Origin: Richelia sp. SL_2_1
GTDB taxonomy: Bacteria; Cyanobacteriota; Cyanobacteriia; Cyanobacteriales; Nostocaceae
Direction of reading: 5' to 3'
Assembly: GCA_012033205.1 (NCBI GenBank)
Contig: JAAUSO010000014.1
Coordinates: 1-64,000 of the forward strand
Length of the DNA: 64,000 nt
A program made the position numbers and the translations under genes. Shown here one piece after another: positions 36,201 through 44,192 of the stretch. Within the stretch, counting starts at the first letter, position 1, and each line of letters starts with the position of its first letter. Below the pieces are notes generated by a model. That model was given only the letters and a program-made list of their open reading frames with translations. It ran no database searches and was not told the origin of the DNA.

Positions 36201-38531
36201 GTTTTAGCATTACTCAAAGATGGATTTCTGAGAATTGTAAATATTAACGGAAGTTTGAATCAAATACTCAATGAAGATGGTGATTCTTTTAATCAAGTAA
36301 GTTTTAGTTCCCAAGGAAAAATGCTTGCATCGTTTAATTCTATGGGAATAATTAAAATTTGGAGTCTTGATGGTCGTTTGCTGAGAAAAATTAAAAATCT
36401 GGAGAGTAATATAACATCTATCAGTATTAGTCCCAACGGCCAAATGATAGCTTCAGCTTCAATTAAAGATGACAAAAACATAATTAAAATTTGGAGTATT
36501 GATGGTAGTTTGATCGGAACTATTATAAATGAAGATGGTTCTATAAATCAAATTCAAAGTATTAGTTTTAGTCCTGATGGAAAGACAATTGCTAGCTTAA
36601 GTATGGGTACTGTAAAACTCTGGGAAATTAATGGTAAAAACATTGATACATTTAAACCATCTGCTGTTACTAGCGGAGCAGAAAACAGCGTAATTTTTAG
36701 TCCGAATGGTGAATGGTTAGCAGTTACAAGCGGTACCAACTCAGTAAACCTTTGGAATATAGAAACAAAAGAACTTAAAACCTTTGAAGGACACGGAAAT
36801 ACAGTAGTTAGTAATAGTTTTAGTCCGGATAGTCAAATTTTAGCTTCAGCAGATATTAATGGAAAAATTAAACTTTGGAATATAGAAGGTAGAAAATTTG
36901 AAACGGTAAAAGCTTACAATCCGGTATTTAGTCAAGATGGAAAAATCATGGCTGCTATCAAGAAAAACGACGATAAAACAGTACAACTTATCAAAATTAA
37001 TGGTTCTTCAATCAATAACTTTAGAAGTCATCAAGATGTTGATATTATTACCGCTTTAAGTATCAGTCCCGACGGTAAGACTTTAGCATATGGGAATATT
37101 AACGGTACAATTACCAAAATAAATCTTCAAAATGGACGCTTACTCAAAACCCTAAATAATCGTAATCAAGTGCTTTCTTTAACTTTTAGTCCTGATAGTA
37201 AATTATTAATATCTAATAGTAATGACCATATAGTAAAACTTTGGCATACTAATGACAAATTACCTTTAAAAATTATCAGAGGATATAACGGTGAATTAGG
37301 AAACGTTACTTTTAGCCCCGATGGTAAAATGTTTGCTTTAATTGTCGATAATGGTAACAATGAATTAGTTCAAATCTGGAAAAATAATGGTACTTTATTA
37401 AATACTTTATCCGCTCCCAAAAATCAAAAAGTTTTTCAAGTTACTTTTAGCCCAGATGGGAAAAAACTTATTTTACTGAATAAAGATTCTCAATTTAACC
37501 ATATTTTAAATTTTTACAACCTTGATGGTGATTTACTCACTAATTTTCCAGGTTGTCGCTCTCCTCTTGAAAGAGATAGTTTTAGTCCAGATGGAAACAC
37601 AATTGCTTTTGCTTGCTTAGATAATACTGTAAAACTTTGGAATTTTAGAAATAGAAAACTCCAAACCTTAAAAGGACATAATAGTATGGCTAGAAGCATA
37701 TCATTCAGCCCCGATGGTAGAAAAATTGCCTCAATAGATGCTCAAATAAGAGATATTTCTGGGACTGTTAAAATATGGAGTCGCTCCGGTAGAGAGTTAC
37801 AAACTTTTAAAAGCAAAAATATTAATCATCTCGGTTTTAATCCTAATGGTAAATTCATAGTTTTTAAAAATTTTGACAGTACAATCACTTGGCAAAGCTT
37901 AGATTTAGATGAACTAATGCTTAAAGGTTGTGATTGGTTGGGTGATTATTTAAACAACAATCCTGATGTCAGTAATTATCAAAAGCATATATGTGATTTT
38001 ACTCAAAATGAATTATCAGAGTATCGAAACAAACAAATTAAAAGAAATAAACAAGATAAGCAAGTAACTGACACATCAAAGTCGAATACACCTACTGTAC
38101 CGGAAGAAATTCAGCTTCCAACTGATTCATCAGACTTAGCTCATAACAAACCTGTTAAAGCTAGTGGGTATTGGCAAAACGCTACTCCAGAATCAGCAGT
38201 AGATAATCGTGTAGATACAGCTTGGGGTACCTCTGAGTCAACAGGAGCATGGATGTATGTAGATTTGGGTAATACCTTTGATACAAGTAGAGTTGTAGTT
38301 CATTGGGGATGGGATAATAAATATGGAGCATCTGCCCAAAGCTGGATAGAAGTAAGTAATGATGCTCAGAATTGGCGCAAGGTGGCTAGTAGTACAATGA
38401 TTCCTACTGCGGTAGGTAAACCACAGACTTTAAAATTTCCTTCCGTAAAAGCAAGGTACGTCAGGTTTTATGCAGCTAGATGGAATGGAGGTTGGGGATA
38501 TCTTCGCACAATGCAGGTTTATCAAGATTAA
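33246..38531 (+). CDS. CHAT protease - STAND NTPase - TM - WD40 - discoidin (F5/8C) multidomain protein
   Basis: 1761 residues. After a ~200-residue N-terminal part comes a caspase-like CHAT domain with His239 (YSGHS) and Cys284 (NSCDG), both catalytic residues present. Then a STAND-type NTPase (from ~380, YQGLSAFSESD...FFFGRDD) with Walker A GASGSGKSS at 425-433 and Walker B LIADQFEEL around Asp534. A membrane helix follows at ~845-863 (ISGLIGGLVLVSTFAGI) after an Arg/Lys-rich stretch. Then about 14 WD40-like repeats (SFSPDGK...VKLW) to ~1560, the GCDWLGDYL tail common to this protein class, a charged linker, and finally a discoidin/F5/8 type C domain (~1630-1761: NKPVKASGYW, AVDNRVDTAWG, YVRFYAARW). 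STAND proteins bind a ligand, oligomerise and activate an effector; here the effector would be the protease. The discoidin domain at the sensor end is unusual. Function by inference: ligand- or damage-triggered proteolysis. Confidence 0.92.
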   Translation: MHVKISLKFSDGDFERGFGLQKKMSLVVSYAEKSTKIEIKLPPAPSITVLYQKWKDNYIKLANPKIVRIKVKKFISFSYPECYQECEKIAVELRSKLNQWLSGVRSKLESIIKLDVDSEVIFIIYAQHIESQWTKDILYRLPWGEWDYFSQVDYLEAALCLNEYQSNVNNKIENQEIFRRVRITSIFGESEGINLKVDQELIGNLSQQGAELIVLSQPKRPDLIKLWHEPCDILFYSGHSYSEEDGKVGFLQINQQESLNLEEIRNTFREAIKKGLKIAFFNSCDGLGLAQQLADLNLPLIIVWREPVADNIAQRFLEYFLSSYANGKSLFTSVRDARIQLVELADNKEQKLPGVKWLPIICQNTRDTPPTWEDLGGLNGKLIHSPYQGLSAFSESDQDFFFGRDDFIRDLVKAVNHKPLVPVIGASGSGKSSVVFAGLLPQLRNISHVEILSFRPGKNPFDALAVALSDYCQCLATTSPVKMHNLSLSRKGLENRFKQLELGIDLHNDQKELGKLIDSIVNCLSSQRFVLIADQFEELYTLAPEEYRQPFLDTLLYAVKFAPRFTLVLTLRADFYGYALSYRPFSDALQSAGIYNLAPMNSQELHAAIEKPAHKMKVELESGLTTKLIDDLGQKPGRLPLLEFTLSLLWDKHEQWYLTHQAYQEIGGLEKALAKYADSVLDSLSIVEKEQTERILIQLISPGKGTEDTKRIANCTEVGASNWNLVKLLADKRLVITGWDESNQQETVEIIHEALIREWGTLRLWIEINREFRIWQERLKFDVREWENKNYDSEALLQGTQLAIALDWFKQRRDELTCIEQNFINASVSRRDKQRREQKRRRQLTISGLIGGLVLVSTFAGISEIRRIDGEISNISRNSQALFVSNQEFEALIESIRAGKKLKQSFGVSDDTQMQVIFTLQQAIYGVKERNRLQSGQSVSFSPDGKILASVNREAFKLWNIDGREIQNISNIGGADQVFFAPEGNVLALLKDGFLRIVNINGSLNQILNEDGDSFNQVSFSSQGKMLASFNSMGIIKIWSLDGRLLRKIKNLESNITSISISPNGQMIASASIKDDKNIIKIWSIDGSLIGTIINEDGSINQIQSISFSPDGKTIASLSMGTVKLWEINGKNIDTFKPSAVTSGAENSVIFSPNGEWLAVTSGTNSVNLWNIETKELKTFEGHGNTVVSNSFSPDSQILASADINGKIKLWNIEGRKFETVKAYNPVFSQDGKIMAAIKKNDDKTVQLIKINGSSINNFRSHQDVDIITALSISPDGKTLAYGNINGTITKINLQNGRLLKTLNNRNQVLSLTFSPDSKLLISNSNDHIVKLWHTNDKLPLKIIRGYNGELGNVTFSPDGKMFALIVDNGNNELVQIWKNNGTLLNTLSAPKNQKVFQVTFSPDGKKLILLNKDSQFNHILNFYNLDGDLLTNFPGCRSPLERDSFSPDGNTIAFACLDNTVKLWNFRNRKLQTLKGHNSMARSISFSPDGRKIASIDAQIRDISGTVKIWSRSGRELQTFKSKNINHLGFNPNGKFIVFKNFDSTITWQSLDLDELMLKGCDWLGDYLNNNPDVSNYQKHICDFTQNELSEYRNKQIKRNKQDKQVTDTSKSNTPTVPEEIQLPTDSSDLAHNKPVKASGYWQNATPESAVDNRVDTAWGTSESTGAWMYVDLGNTFDTSRVVVHWGWDNKYGASAQSWIEVSNDAQNWRKVASSTMIPTAVGKPQTLKFPSVKARYVRFYAARWNGGWGYLRTMQVYQD

Positions 38532-38625
38532 ATTATTAAGTTTTGTAAAAAGTTGGATAACATAACCAAAAATTTGGGACTAAAGCCTGAGACAAATATA
38601 TAGTCTTAGGATTTTATATCGAAAT

Positions 38626-39174
38626 ATGAATCAATTACACTCACTAAAATTGTTTGCACTGTTATTGATACTAAAATCAACAATCTTACTTCCGACTCCT
38701 ACAGCAGTTGCAGAAACTCCAAATGATGATGAAATGATTCCCCGAGGGGTTGTAGAAAGACTGCTCCGATTAAATATACCTGATTTTATGGGAGTAGAAA
38801 AAGAACTTTTAATCGGGAAGCTACCAGGTAATTTACCAGTAGAGATACCACAACCTACTAATACTCAAATTATAGGAACAATTCAACGGGGTAAAGATAA
38901 CTATCAGATAGAATTAGATATACCTCAACCTGCTACCCAAGTAGAATCTTTTTATCAAAGTCAATTAACCTCTAAAGGATGGAAACAACAGAAACAACCT
39001 TCTCCACAGCAAGCTTTTGCAACAACAGCAAACCAGTCAAATCAGAATATTGGTTATTGTAAATCAGAAAAAGGGCCATCAATAAATCTTAGTATTAGCC
39101 AATCAGAAAAGACTTCCACGGCAGTGAGTATTGGCTTAAGTACTGATAAAAATAATTATTTTGTAGATACTTAA
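38626..39174 (+). CDS. Secreted hypothetical protein, N-terminal part (frame-split)
   Basis: A signal peptide is plain (LKLFALLLILKSTILL, then TPTAVAE). The mature part contains PGNLPVEIPQPTNTQIIGTI and VESFYQSQLTSKGWKQQ, a domain found in cyanobacterial periplasmic proteins of unknown function. The frame stops at 39174, but the -1 frame continues directly as LSGGSPFDIVEVPSLKPPEN into the next entry, so one base appears to be missing near 39168. The full protein would be ~299 residues with a second, related domain (LNQHYINQMQQAGW parallels FYQSQLTSKGW). Confidence 0.7.
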   Translation: MNQLHSLKLFALLLILKSTILLPTPTAVAETPNDDEMIPRGVVERLLRLNIPDFMGVEKELLIGKLPGNLPVEIPQPTNTQIIGTIQRGKDNYQIELDIPQPATQVESFYQSQLTSKGWKQQKQPSPQQAFATTANQSNQNIGYCKSEKGPSINLSISQSEKTSTAVSIGLSTDKNNYFVDT

Positions 39175-39251
39175 GTGGAGGTTCACCATTTGATATTGTA
39201 GAAGTTCCATCATTAAAGCCACCAGAAAATACAAAAGTTATTCCTAACCCA

Positions 39252-39524
39252 ATGCGAACTTTTAGTTCAGAGATGTCCAATTCTATAGCCACCCTAGAAT
39301 CTCAGCTAAATCTTGAACAATTAAACCAACATTATATCAATCAGATGCAACAAGCTGGCTGGACAAAAACAGCTGATGCTAAGGATGCTCAAATTAATTT
39401 AAGTACATGGACATTAAAAAGTAAAGAAGATGTGACTTGGGAAGGAATAATGAGAATTAAACCCGTAGAAGGTAAATCCGGACAATATTCTGCGAATCTG
39501 ATGATTTTGCCAGATAAAATGTGA
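39252..39524 (+). CDS. Secreted hypothetical protein, C-terminal part (frame-split)
   Basis: The given start is the first ATG, but the open frame reaches back to ~39159, beyond the frame break. Residues LEQLNQHYINQMQQAGWTKT repeat the theme of the first half, suggesting an internal duplication of one domain. No signal peptide of its own. To be read with the preceding entry. A copy of its last codons follows at 39542. Confidence 0.65.
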   Translation: MRTFSSEMSNSIATLESQLNLEQLNQHYINQMQQAGWTKTADAKDAQINLSTWTLKSKEDVTWEGIMRIKPVEGKSGQYSANLMILPDKM

Positions 39525-39541
39525 TTTATTTGTAAATTCAA

Positions 39542-39595
39542 GGTAAATCCGGGCAATATTTTGCAAGTCTGATTCTTACTCAAGAGGAGTTGTAA
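39542..39595 (+). pseudogene. Duplicated gene tail
   Basis: The 54 bases read GKSGQYFASLILTQEEL and a stop, a near copy of GKSGQYSANLMILPDKM at the end of the preceding gene (39471-39524). Nothing else of the second copy remains, so this looks like the scar of a tandem duplication. The remainder of 39525-39725 shows no gene. Confidence 0.6.
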
Positions 39596-39725
39596 AATGC
39601 TACGTTGTGATCAAACTCAGTTTTATTCCGAATCGGATATTTATAGATGTGGCATTTTCTCAATTATTTGTGCATACTAAGTACTAAACAAACTCTAGTT
39701 TTTTTTATTTATCACAGGTGAGAAT

Positions 39726-40100
39726 ATGGACATTTTCAATCAATTTATGGGTAATGCATCCGAAGTGAATGTGGAGAAATTACAAAAGGAACTTAGTCCT
39801 TTAATGATTGAAGGAGAAAATATACATAAGGCATTTAAATTAATCCGAGATTTGATAGTTTTTACCAATAAAAGAATTATTTTGATTGATAAACAAGGAA
39901 TGACAGGTAAAAAAACTGAGTTTTTATCGATTCCTTATAAGTCGATTAAATATTTTAGTAAGGAAACTGCTGGTACTTTAGATTTGGATGCTGAAATTAA
40001 AATTTGGATTTCTGGTGATGATTTACCAAGAAAATTTCAATTTAAAAGAGATAATGCTGTAGATGAGGTTTATCAGATTTTGAGTTATTATATTTTATGA
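39726..40100 (+). CDS. PH-domain protein (bacterial PH family)
   Basis: 124 residues. The sequence from IEGENIHKAFKLIRDLIVFTNKRIILID through FLSIPYKSIKYFS to the C-terminal helix DEVYQILSYYIL follows the bacterial pleckstrin-homology fold (bPH). No membrane segment, so cytosolic. Bacterial PH proteins of this size form rings of subunits; the role is unclear. GGTGAGAAT upstream is a weak RBS. The stop lies next to a block of short tandem repeats. Confidence 0.82.
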   Translation: MDIFNQFMGNASEVNVEKLQKELSPLMIEGENIHKAFKLIRDLIVFTNKRIILIDKQGMTGKKTEFLSIPYKSIKYFSKETAGTLDLDAEIKIWISGDDLPRKFQFKRDNAVDEVYQILSYYIL

Positions 40101-40106
40101 AATTGG

Positions 40107-40206
40107 TTGACAGTTGACAGTAGACAGTTGACAGTTGACAGTTATTAATAATTATTACACCTTTGACCTTTAACCTTTGACCTTTAACCTTTAACCTTTG
40201 ACCTTT
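40107..40206 (+). repeat. Short tandem repeats (TTGACAG and CCTTTGA/CCTTTAA heptamers)
   Basis: Four or five TTGACAG-like units (40107-40143), then a run of ACCTTTG/ACCTTTA heptamers (40158-40206). The second run supplies the last codons of the GNAT gene on the other strand. Heptameric STRRs are characteristic of filamentous heterocystous cyanobacteria. Confidence 0.8.
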
Positions 40207-40628
40207 TTAACCATTTTTACATGAGGGATTCCCGCTTCTTGAAAAACTTCACCAACTTGTTCAAAACCTAATTGCTGATGTAACTTTTTAATATATTCTT
40301 GAGCGTTGATAGTAACTTCGGGTATATTTTCATTTGCTATAACTTCCAAAGCTTTTTGCATAATTTTCTTACCAATACCCTTTCCCCTTGCTTTATATAA
40401 AACCGCTAATCTTTCAATTTTGGCTGTTTTTTCATCTAAATATCGAATTCTTGCAGTACCCACCGCTTCTTTATTTAAATAAGCAATCAACTGGGAACAA
40501 TTTTCGTCTTTACCATCAAAATCTAATTCTAATTTTACTTTTTGCTCATCTTGAAATACCTTTTTTCTAACTTTCTCAATTACCGGAAACTCTTCCCAAT
40601 CAACTACTTTTATTATTATTTCAGTCAT
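40191..40628 (-). CDS. GNAT family N-acetyltransferase
   Basis: 145 residues with the complete GNAT core: strand-forming VGTARIRYLDEKTAKIERLAV, the acetyl-CoA pyrophosphate loop RGKGIGKKIM (R/QxxGxG/A), and NAQEYIKKLHQQLGFEQVG with GIPHVKM at the end. This is the ElaA/YjcF-like group. Substrate unknown. The last codons (Lys-Val-Lys-Gly) and the stop are made of heptamer repeat sequence, so the repeat has grown into the 3' end or the stop has moved into it. Confidence 0.88.
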   Translation of the reverse strand: MTEIIIKVVDWEEFPVIEKVRKKVFQDEQKVKLELDFDGKDENCSQLIAYLNKEAVGTARIRYLDEKTAKIERLAVLYKARGKGIGKKIMQKALEVIANENIPEVTINAQEYIKKLHQQLGFEQVGEVFQEAGIPHVKMVKKVKG

Positions 40629-40694
40629 TAAATTATCTACTGTTTACTTACGAGAATTATATAAAATAAAAGTTAGTAGCACCGGAATTGTAGA

Positions 40695-40713
40695 GACGTA
40701 GCAATGCTACGTC
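40695..40713 (-). terminator. Palindrome downstream of putA
   Basis: GACGTAGCA-A-TGCTACGTC, the same 9-bp stem as at 25058. It lies ~105 bp beyond the putA stop in the direction of transcription, separated from it by the heptamer tract. Confidence 0.5.
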
Positions 40714-40739
40714 TGTACCGGAGTTAGGAGTTAGGAGTT

Positions 40740-40817
40740 ATTACAACTTTAACCTTTAACCTCTAACCTCTAACCTTTAACCTCTAACCTCTAACCTTTA
40801 ACCTCTAACCTCTAACC
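40740..40817 (+). repeat. Short tandem repeats (CTAACCT/TTAACCT heptamers)
   Basis: About ten 7-bp units alternating TAACCTC and TAACCTT, ending directly at the stop codon of putA (40818). With 40107-40206 this tract brackets the GNAT gene. Confidence 0.85.
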
Positions 40818-42311
40818 TTATTCCGCTCCTTCAATGGGAGCGAAACCTTGACGCTGAATATTTTCGGTGATGGTACGGGGTTCTAAAAATTGTAAGAGAT
40901 AATCGGGACCTCCGGCTTTTGAACCAACTCCGGAAAGTTTGAAACCGCCGAAGGGTTGTCGAGAAACAATCGCGCCGGTAATGGTACGATTGATATACAA
41001 GTTACCAACTTCAAATTCTGCTTGAGCTTGTTCAATATGGGAAGGTGTTCGAGAATAAAGTCCCCCAGTTAAAGCATAGTTGGTACCGTTAGCAACTTGT
41101 AAGGCTTCCTGAAAATCTTTGGCTTTAATTACTGCTACCACAGGACCAAAAATTTCCTGTTGAGCAATTATCCCATCTGCTGGGACATTAGTAAATATTA
41201 CCGGACCAATAAAATATCCGTTAACAGGCGCAGACATTTCTAATGCAACTTCTGCTTCTGCTTTACCTTTTTCGATATATTCGCGGATTCTGGATTGAGA
41301 TTTGTCATCAATTACAGGTCCTACTTGAGTCTGTGGTAATTCTGCTTCTCCGATATTCAGAGATTTGGTTGCTTCTACAAACCGTTTGATAAAACTATCA
41401 TAAACGCTTTCTACAACAATTACTCGCGAACAAGCCGAACATTTTTGTCCACTATAACCAAATGCTGATTGTACTACACCGACAACAGCTTGGTCTAAAT
41501 CTGCACTTTCATCAATTATTATGCCGTTTTTGCCTCCCATCTCAGCAATTACCCGCTTCATATGCTTTTGACCGGGTTTTAATACGGCGGCATCTGCGTA
41601 AATCTTACAGCCTACTTCCTGGGAACCTGTAAAAGCAATGACATGAGTATCAGGATGATTTACCAAATAAGAGCCGACAACCGAACCTTTACCGGGGACA
41701 TATTGAAACACACCCTTGGGTATTCCTGCTTCCACCAAAACTTCCGTGATTTTCGCCGCAATTACCGCAGAAGTTTCCGCAGGTTTGAGTAAAGTACAAT
41801 TTCCCGTGACTAAAGCCGCGACAGTCATACCAGTTGCAATCGCAAAGGGGAAATTCCAAGGTGAAATCACCACCGCAATTCCTCTTGGCTGGTAAATATA
41901 ACGATTATTTTCCCCGGCTACGTCGTAATTGTAACCTTTATCTAACCGTTCCATTTCTGCTGCATAATAGCGACAAAAATCTATGGCTTCACTCACCTCA
42001 GCATCAGCTTCCCGCACAGGTTTACCGACTTCTAACACAATCCAAGCGGATAATTCGGCACGACGTTGTTCTATAATATCTCCGGCTTTACGGATGATGT
42101 CAGCGCGTTGTTTTGCTGTGGTTTTACCCCAAGTTTTAAATGCTTCTTTCGCTGATTGCATTGCGATTTCAGCTTGTTCAATATTAATTAAACCAACTTT
42201 ACCTACAACTTGAGAATAATTAGAAGGGTTAAGGGAATCAACTTTTTCCGCAGTTTCTACGTATTCGCCATTAATTAAAGGTAAATAAGTTTTCCCAAGT
42301 TGTGTTTTCAC
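40818..42311 (-). CDS. putA: PutA, L-glutamate gamma-semialdehyde dehydrogenase part (frame-split)
   Basis: 497 residues of an aldehyde dehydrogenase that oxidises glutamate semialdehyde (P5C) to glutamate with NAD+. Seen: ISPWNFPFAIATGM, LLKPAETSAVIA, FTGSQEVG, catalytic Glu in IAEMGGKNGI and catalytic Cys in GYSGQKCSACSR, NRTITGAIVSRQPFGGFKLSG. The first ATG follows the proline dehydrogenase frame by 55 bases. Removing one C from the C8 tract at ~42390-42402 joins both parts into one ~993-residue protein, the normal size of the cyanobacterial bifunctional enzyme. All catalytic residues are intact. Confidence 0.93.
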   Translation of the reverse strand: MKTQLGKTYLPLINGEYVETAEKVDSLNPSNYSQVVGKVGLINIEQAEIAMQSAKEAFKTWGKTTAKQRADIIRKAGDIIEQRRAELSAWIVLEVGKPVREADAEVSEAIDFCRYYAAEMERLDKGYNYDVAGENNRYIYQPRGIAVVISPWNFPFAIATGMTVAALVTGNCTLLKPAETSAVIAAKITEVLVEAGIPKGVFQYVPGKGSVVGSYLVNHPDTHVIAFTGSQEVGCKIYADAAVLKPGQKHMKRVIAEMGGKNGIIIDESADLDQAVVGVVQSAFGYSGQKCSACSRVIVVESVYDSFIKRFVEATKSLNIGEAELPQTQVGPVIDDKSQSRIREYIEKGKAEAEVALEMSAPVNGYFIGPVIFTNVPADGIIAQQEIFGPVVAVIKAKDFQEALQVANGTNYALTGGLYSRTPSHIEQAQAEFEVGNLYINRTITGAIVSRQPFGGFKLSGVGSKAGGPDYLLQFLEPRTITENIQRQGFAPIEGAE

Positions 42312-42366
42312 ATCTTGTAAAGCAGCTTGAGATTTTCTTCTTATTTCTTCCTCAGCATAATCGGTG

Positions 42367-43800
42367 TCAGCAGCAGGGGAGAAGGAAGATGGGGGGGGAG
42401 GAAATTTCTTCTTTATCTGCTAAAACCGGAGGTGAAATTAATTCTTCTACAGGACGATTTTCCATATTCTGGCGAATAAACGAAGAATTAGCAGTATTTT
42501 CCAATAAACGACGAATTAAATAAGCCATACCCGGTAATAACTCACCGTAGGGACAATAAACTCTGACTCTGTAACCTTGTTCAACCAAAGCTCTGGCAAT
42601 TTTATCCCCCATGCCATAAAGAACTTGCATTTCAAAATTGCGCTGGGGTACATTCAAACTTTGAGCAATGGCGATCGCTCTTGCTTGCGATCTGATATTA
42701 TGACTTCCGATGGCAGCATATATATATTGATGATTTTCTAACAATAATTGGGTTATTTTTTCAAAATTAATATCTGTGGCGGCTTTATCGTTGTATACTG
42801 GTTGCTGCCAGTGTTTTTGTTCTGCTGTAATAGTTTCTTGGTCCCAATAAGCACCTTTTACTAACCGAATTGTAATTGGATTACCGCGCTGTTTAGCCCA
42901 TTCAATCAAACTTTTGGCATCTGCTTCACTATCTCGTAGATAAGCTTGAATTGTCATGCCGATATCTGTACGCTGTTTAAATTCCTCTTCCATCAACAGC
43001 TTTTTCAAAATATTAAAGGTAAGATCCTTGTAGATATATTGCTCCATATCAAAATGGATAGCAACACCCAACTCATAAGCACGACGCAATAAAGTGCGAA
43101 TATGGCTCGTAACCTTCTCCTCACTACCTTTATCATCTAAAGGGTCAAACTGGGAATAAAAAGCCGTTAACTTCACCGAAACTTGAACCTTGGGTAAAGC
43201 CTCCCCATCAGCTTCATCAATTAAAGTCACAGTCTTCCAACTTTTAGCAGCTGCCGCTAACTGTGACATCAATTCCATATATCGTTGTAAATAAGATTCC
43301 GCTTCCACTTCCGTAATTACCGCTTCACCCAATAAATCCACAGTGAAAGCCATCTTTTCTTTACGCAGTCTTTCAATACTCTTTAAAGCTTGCTTGATAT
43401 TTTCACCAGCAATATATCGATGAGCTAAAGTTTCCACACCTTTAGAAACAGTTGTAGCAGCAACTTGTCCCGGCATAGAATCGGGATTTGCAAAATTTAA
43501 CATTCCCTTGAGCGCTGAAGGTAATTCTACCGAATCATCACCGAGGTATTCCTGTAAATGGGCGGCAATTTCCGAATTACTTCTCAAAGCCGGAAGAGTA
43601 TCGATAAATCGAAACAACTGTACCCGTAAACCAGGATTGCTCATCGCCCATGCTAATAGCTTATCATCAGGACGCATCTGGTCACGCAAAGCCGAGAATA
43701 AAGAACGATTTTCCCCAGTTGTGCTTAACAATTGCTTAGCAATTTCCTGAGTTTTCGCTTCGTAGATGTCCTTTTCAACTTGTAATACCACCGATAGCAC
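42367..43800 (-). CDS. putA: PutA, proline dehydrogenase part (frame-split)
   Basis: 477 residues of FAD-dependent proline dehydrogenase: an N-terminal helical arm, then the barrel with LPKVQVSVKLTAFYSQFDPL, AIHFDMEQYIYKDLT, IRLVKGAYWD, IGSHNIRS and the C-terminal RVRVYCPYGELLPGMAYLIRRLLENTANSSF. The frame runs through eight C into the short tail IFLLPCC and a stop; with seven C it would continue as SPPPSSFSPAADTDYAEEE into the dehydrogenase. It feeds proline nitrogen and carbon into glutamate. As written, two separate polypeptides would be made, and nothing suggests a ribosome site for the second. Confidence 0.92.
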   Translation of the reverse strand: MLSVVLQVEKDIYEAKTQEIAKQLLSTTGENRSLFSALRDQMRPDDKLLAWAMSNPGLRVQLFRFIDTLPALRSNSEIAAHLQEYLGDDSVELPSALKGMLNFANPDSMPGQVAATTVSKGVETLAHRYIAGENIKQALKSIERLRKEKMAFTVDLLGEAVITEVEAESYLQRYMELMSQLAAAAKSWKTVTLIDEADGEALPKVQVSVKLTAFYSQFDPLDDKGSEEKVTSHIRTLLRRAYELGVAIHFDMEQYIYKDLTFNILKKLLMEEEFKQRTDIGMTIQAYLRDSEADAKSLIEWAKQRGNPITIRLVKGAYWDQETITAEQKHWQQPVYNDKAATDINFEKITQLLLENHQYIYAAIGSHNIRSQARAIAIAQSLNVPQRNFEMQVLYGMGDKIARALVEQGYRVRVYCPYGELLPGMAYLIRRLLENTANSSFIRQNMENRPVEELISPPVLADKEEISSPPIFLLPCC

Positions 43801-44192
43801 GCTCCATACATAAGATGTCAGGGTTATAGCCCCTATATTCTATTTTGGCTTTTTAATTCTGCTACCACCACATATCAGAGAAAAAATTAAAGATTCTGCA
43901 ATAAAGATACAAAAATATGCTTGTTTTATTTTTTTTAAGTTTATTCAAATTTTCAAATATGTATTACTACTTTTAGATTCAGTTAGTTAAACAACCCTTT
44001 TATTTAAGTTTATTCAGAATTAATTACTCAAAATATTTTTTGATTAAAATAAGCTAGCAAAACTTACATCCATCAATTTAAATACTCGAAAAAGTACAAC
44101 AGATAATTATCTATTATTCACAATATTTTGAGATTTTTATGTTGATAAATGAAATGCAGTTTCCTTTATTTAATTGAGGAGCTTAATTTAAG
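43801..44192. other. Intergenic region between divergent putA and pseudokinase genes
   Basis: AT-rich. A CATAAGATGTCAGGGTTATA motif near 43810 is related to the TGACATCTTGC motif at 16850 and 24531. GAGGAGC at ~44177 may be the RBS of the next gene. No ORF or RNA gene recognised. Confidence 0.45.

Noticed and set aside
40107-40817. Possible CRISPR array
   Set aside because: The units are 7-bp heptamers in direct contact without spacers; no cas genes are present.
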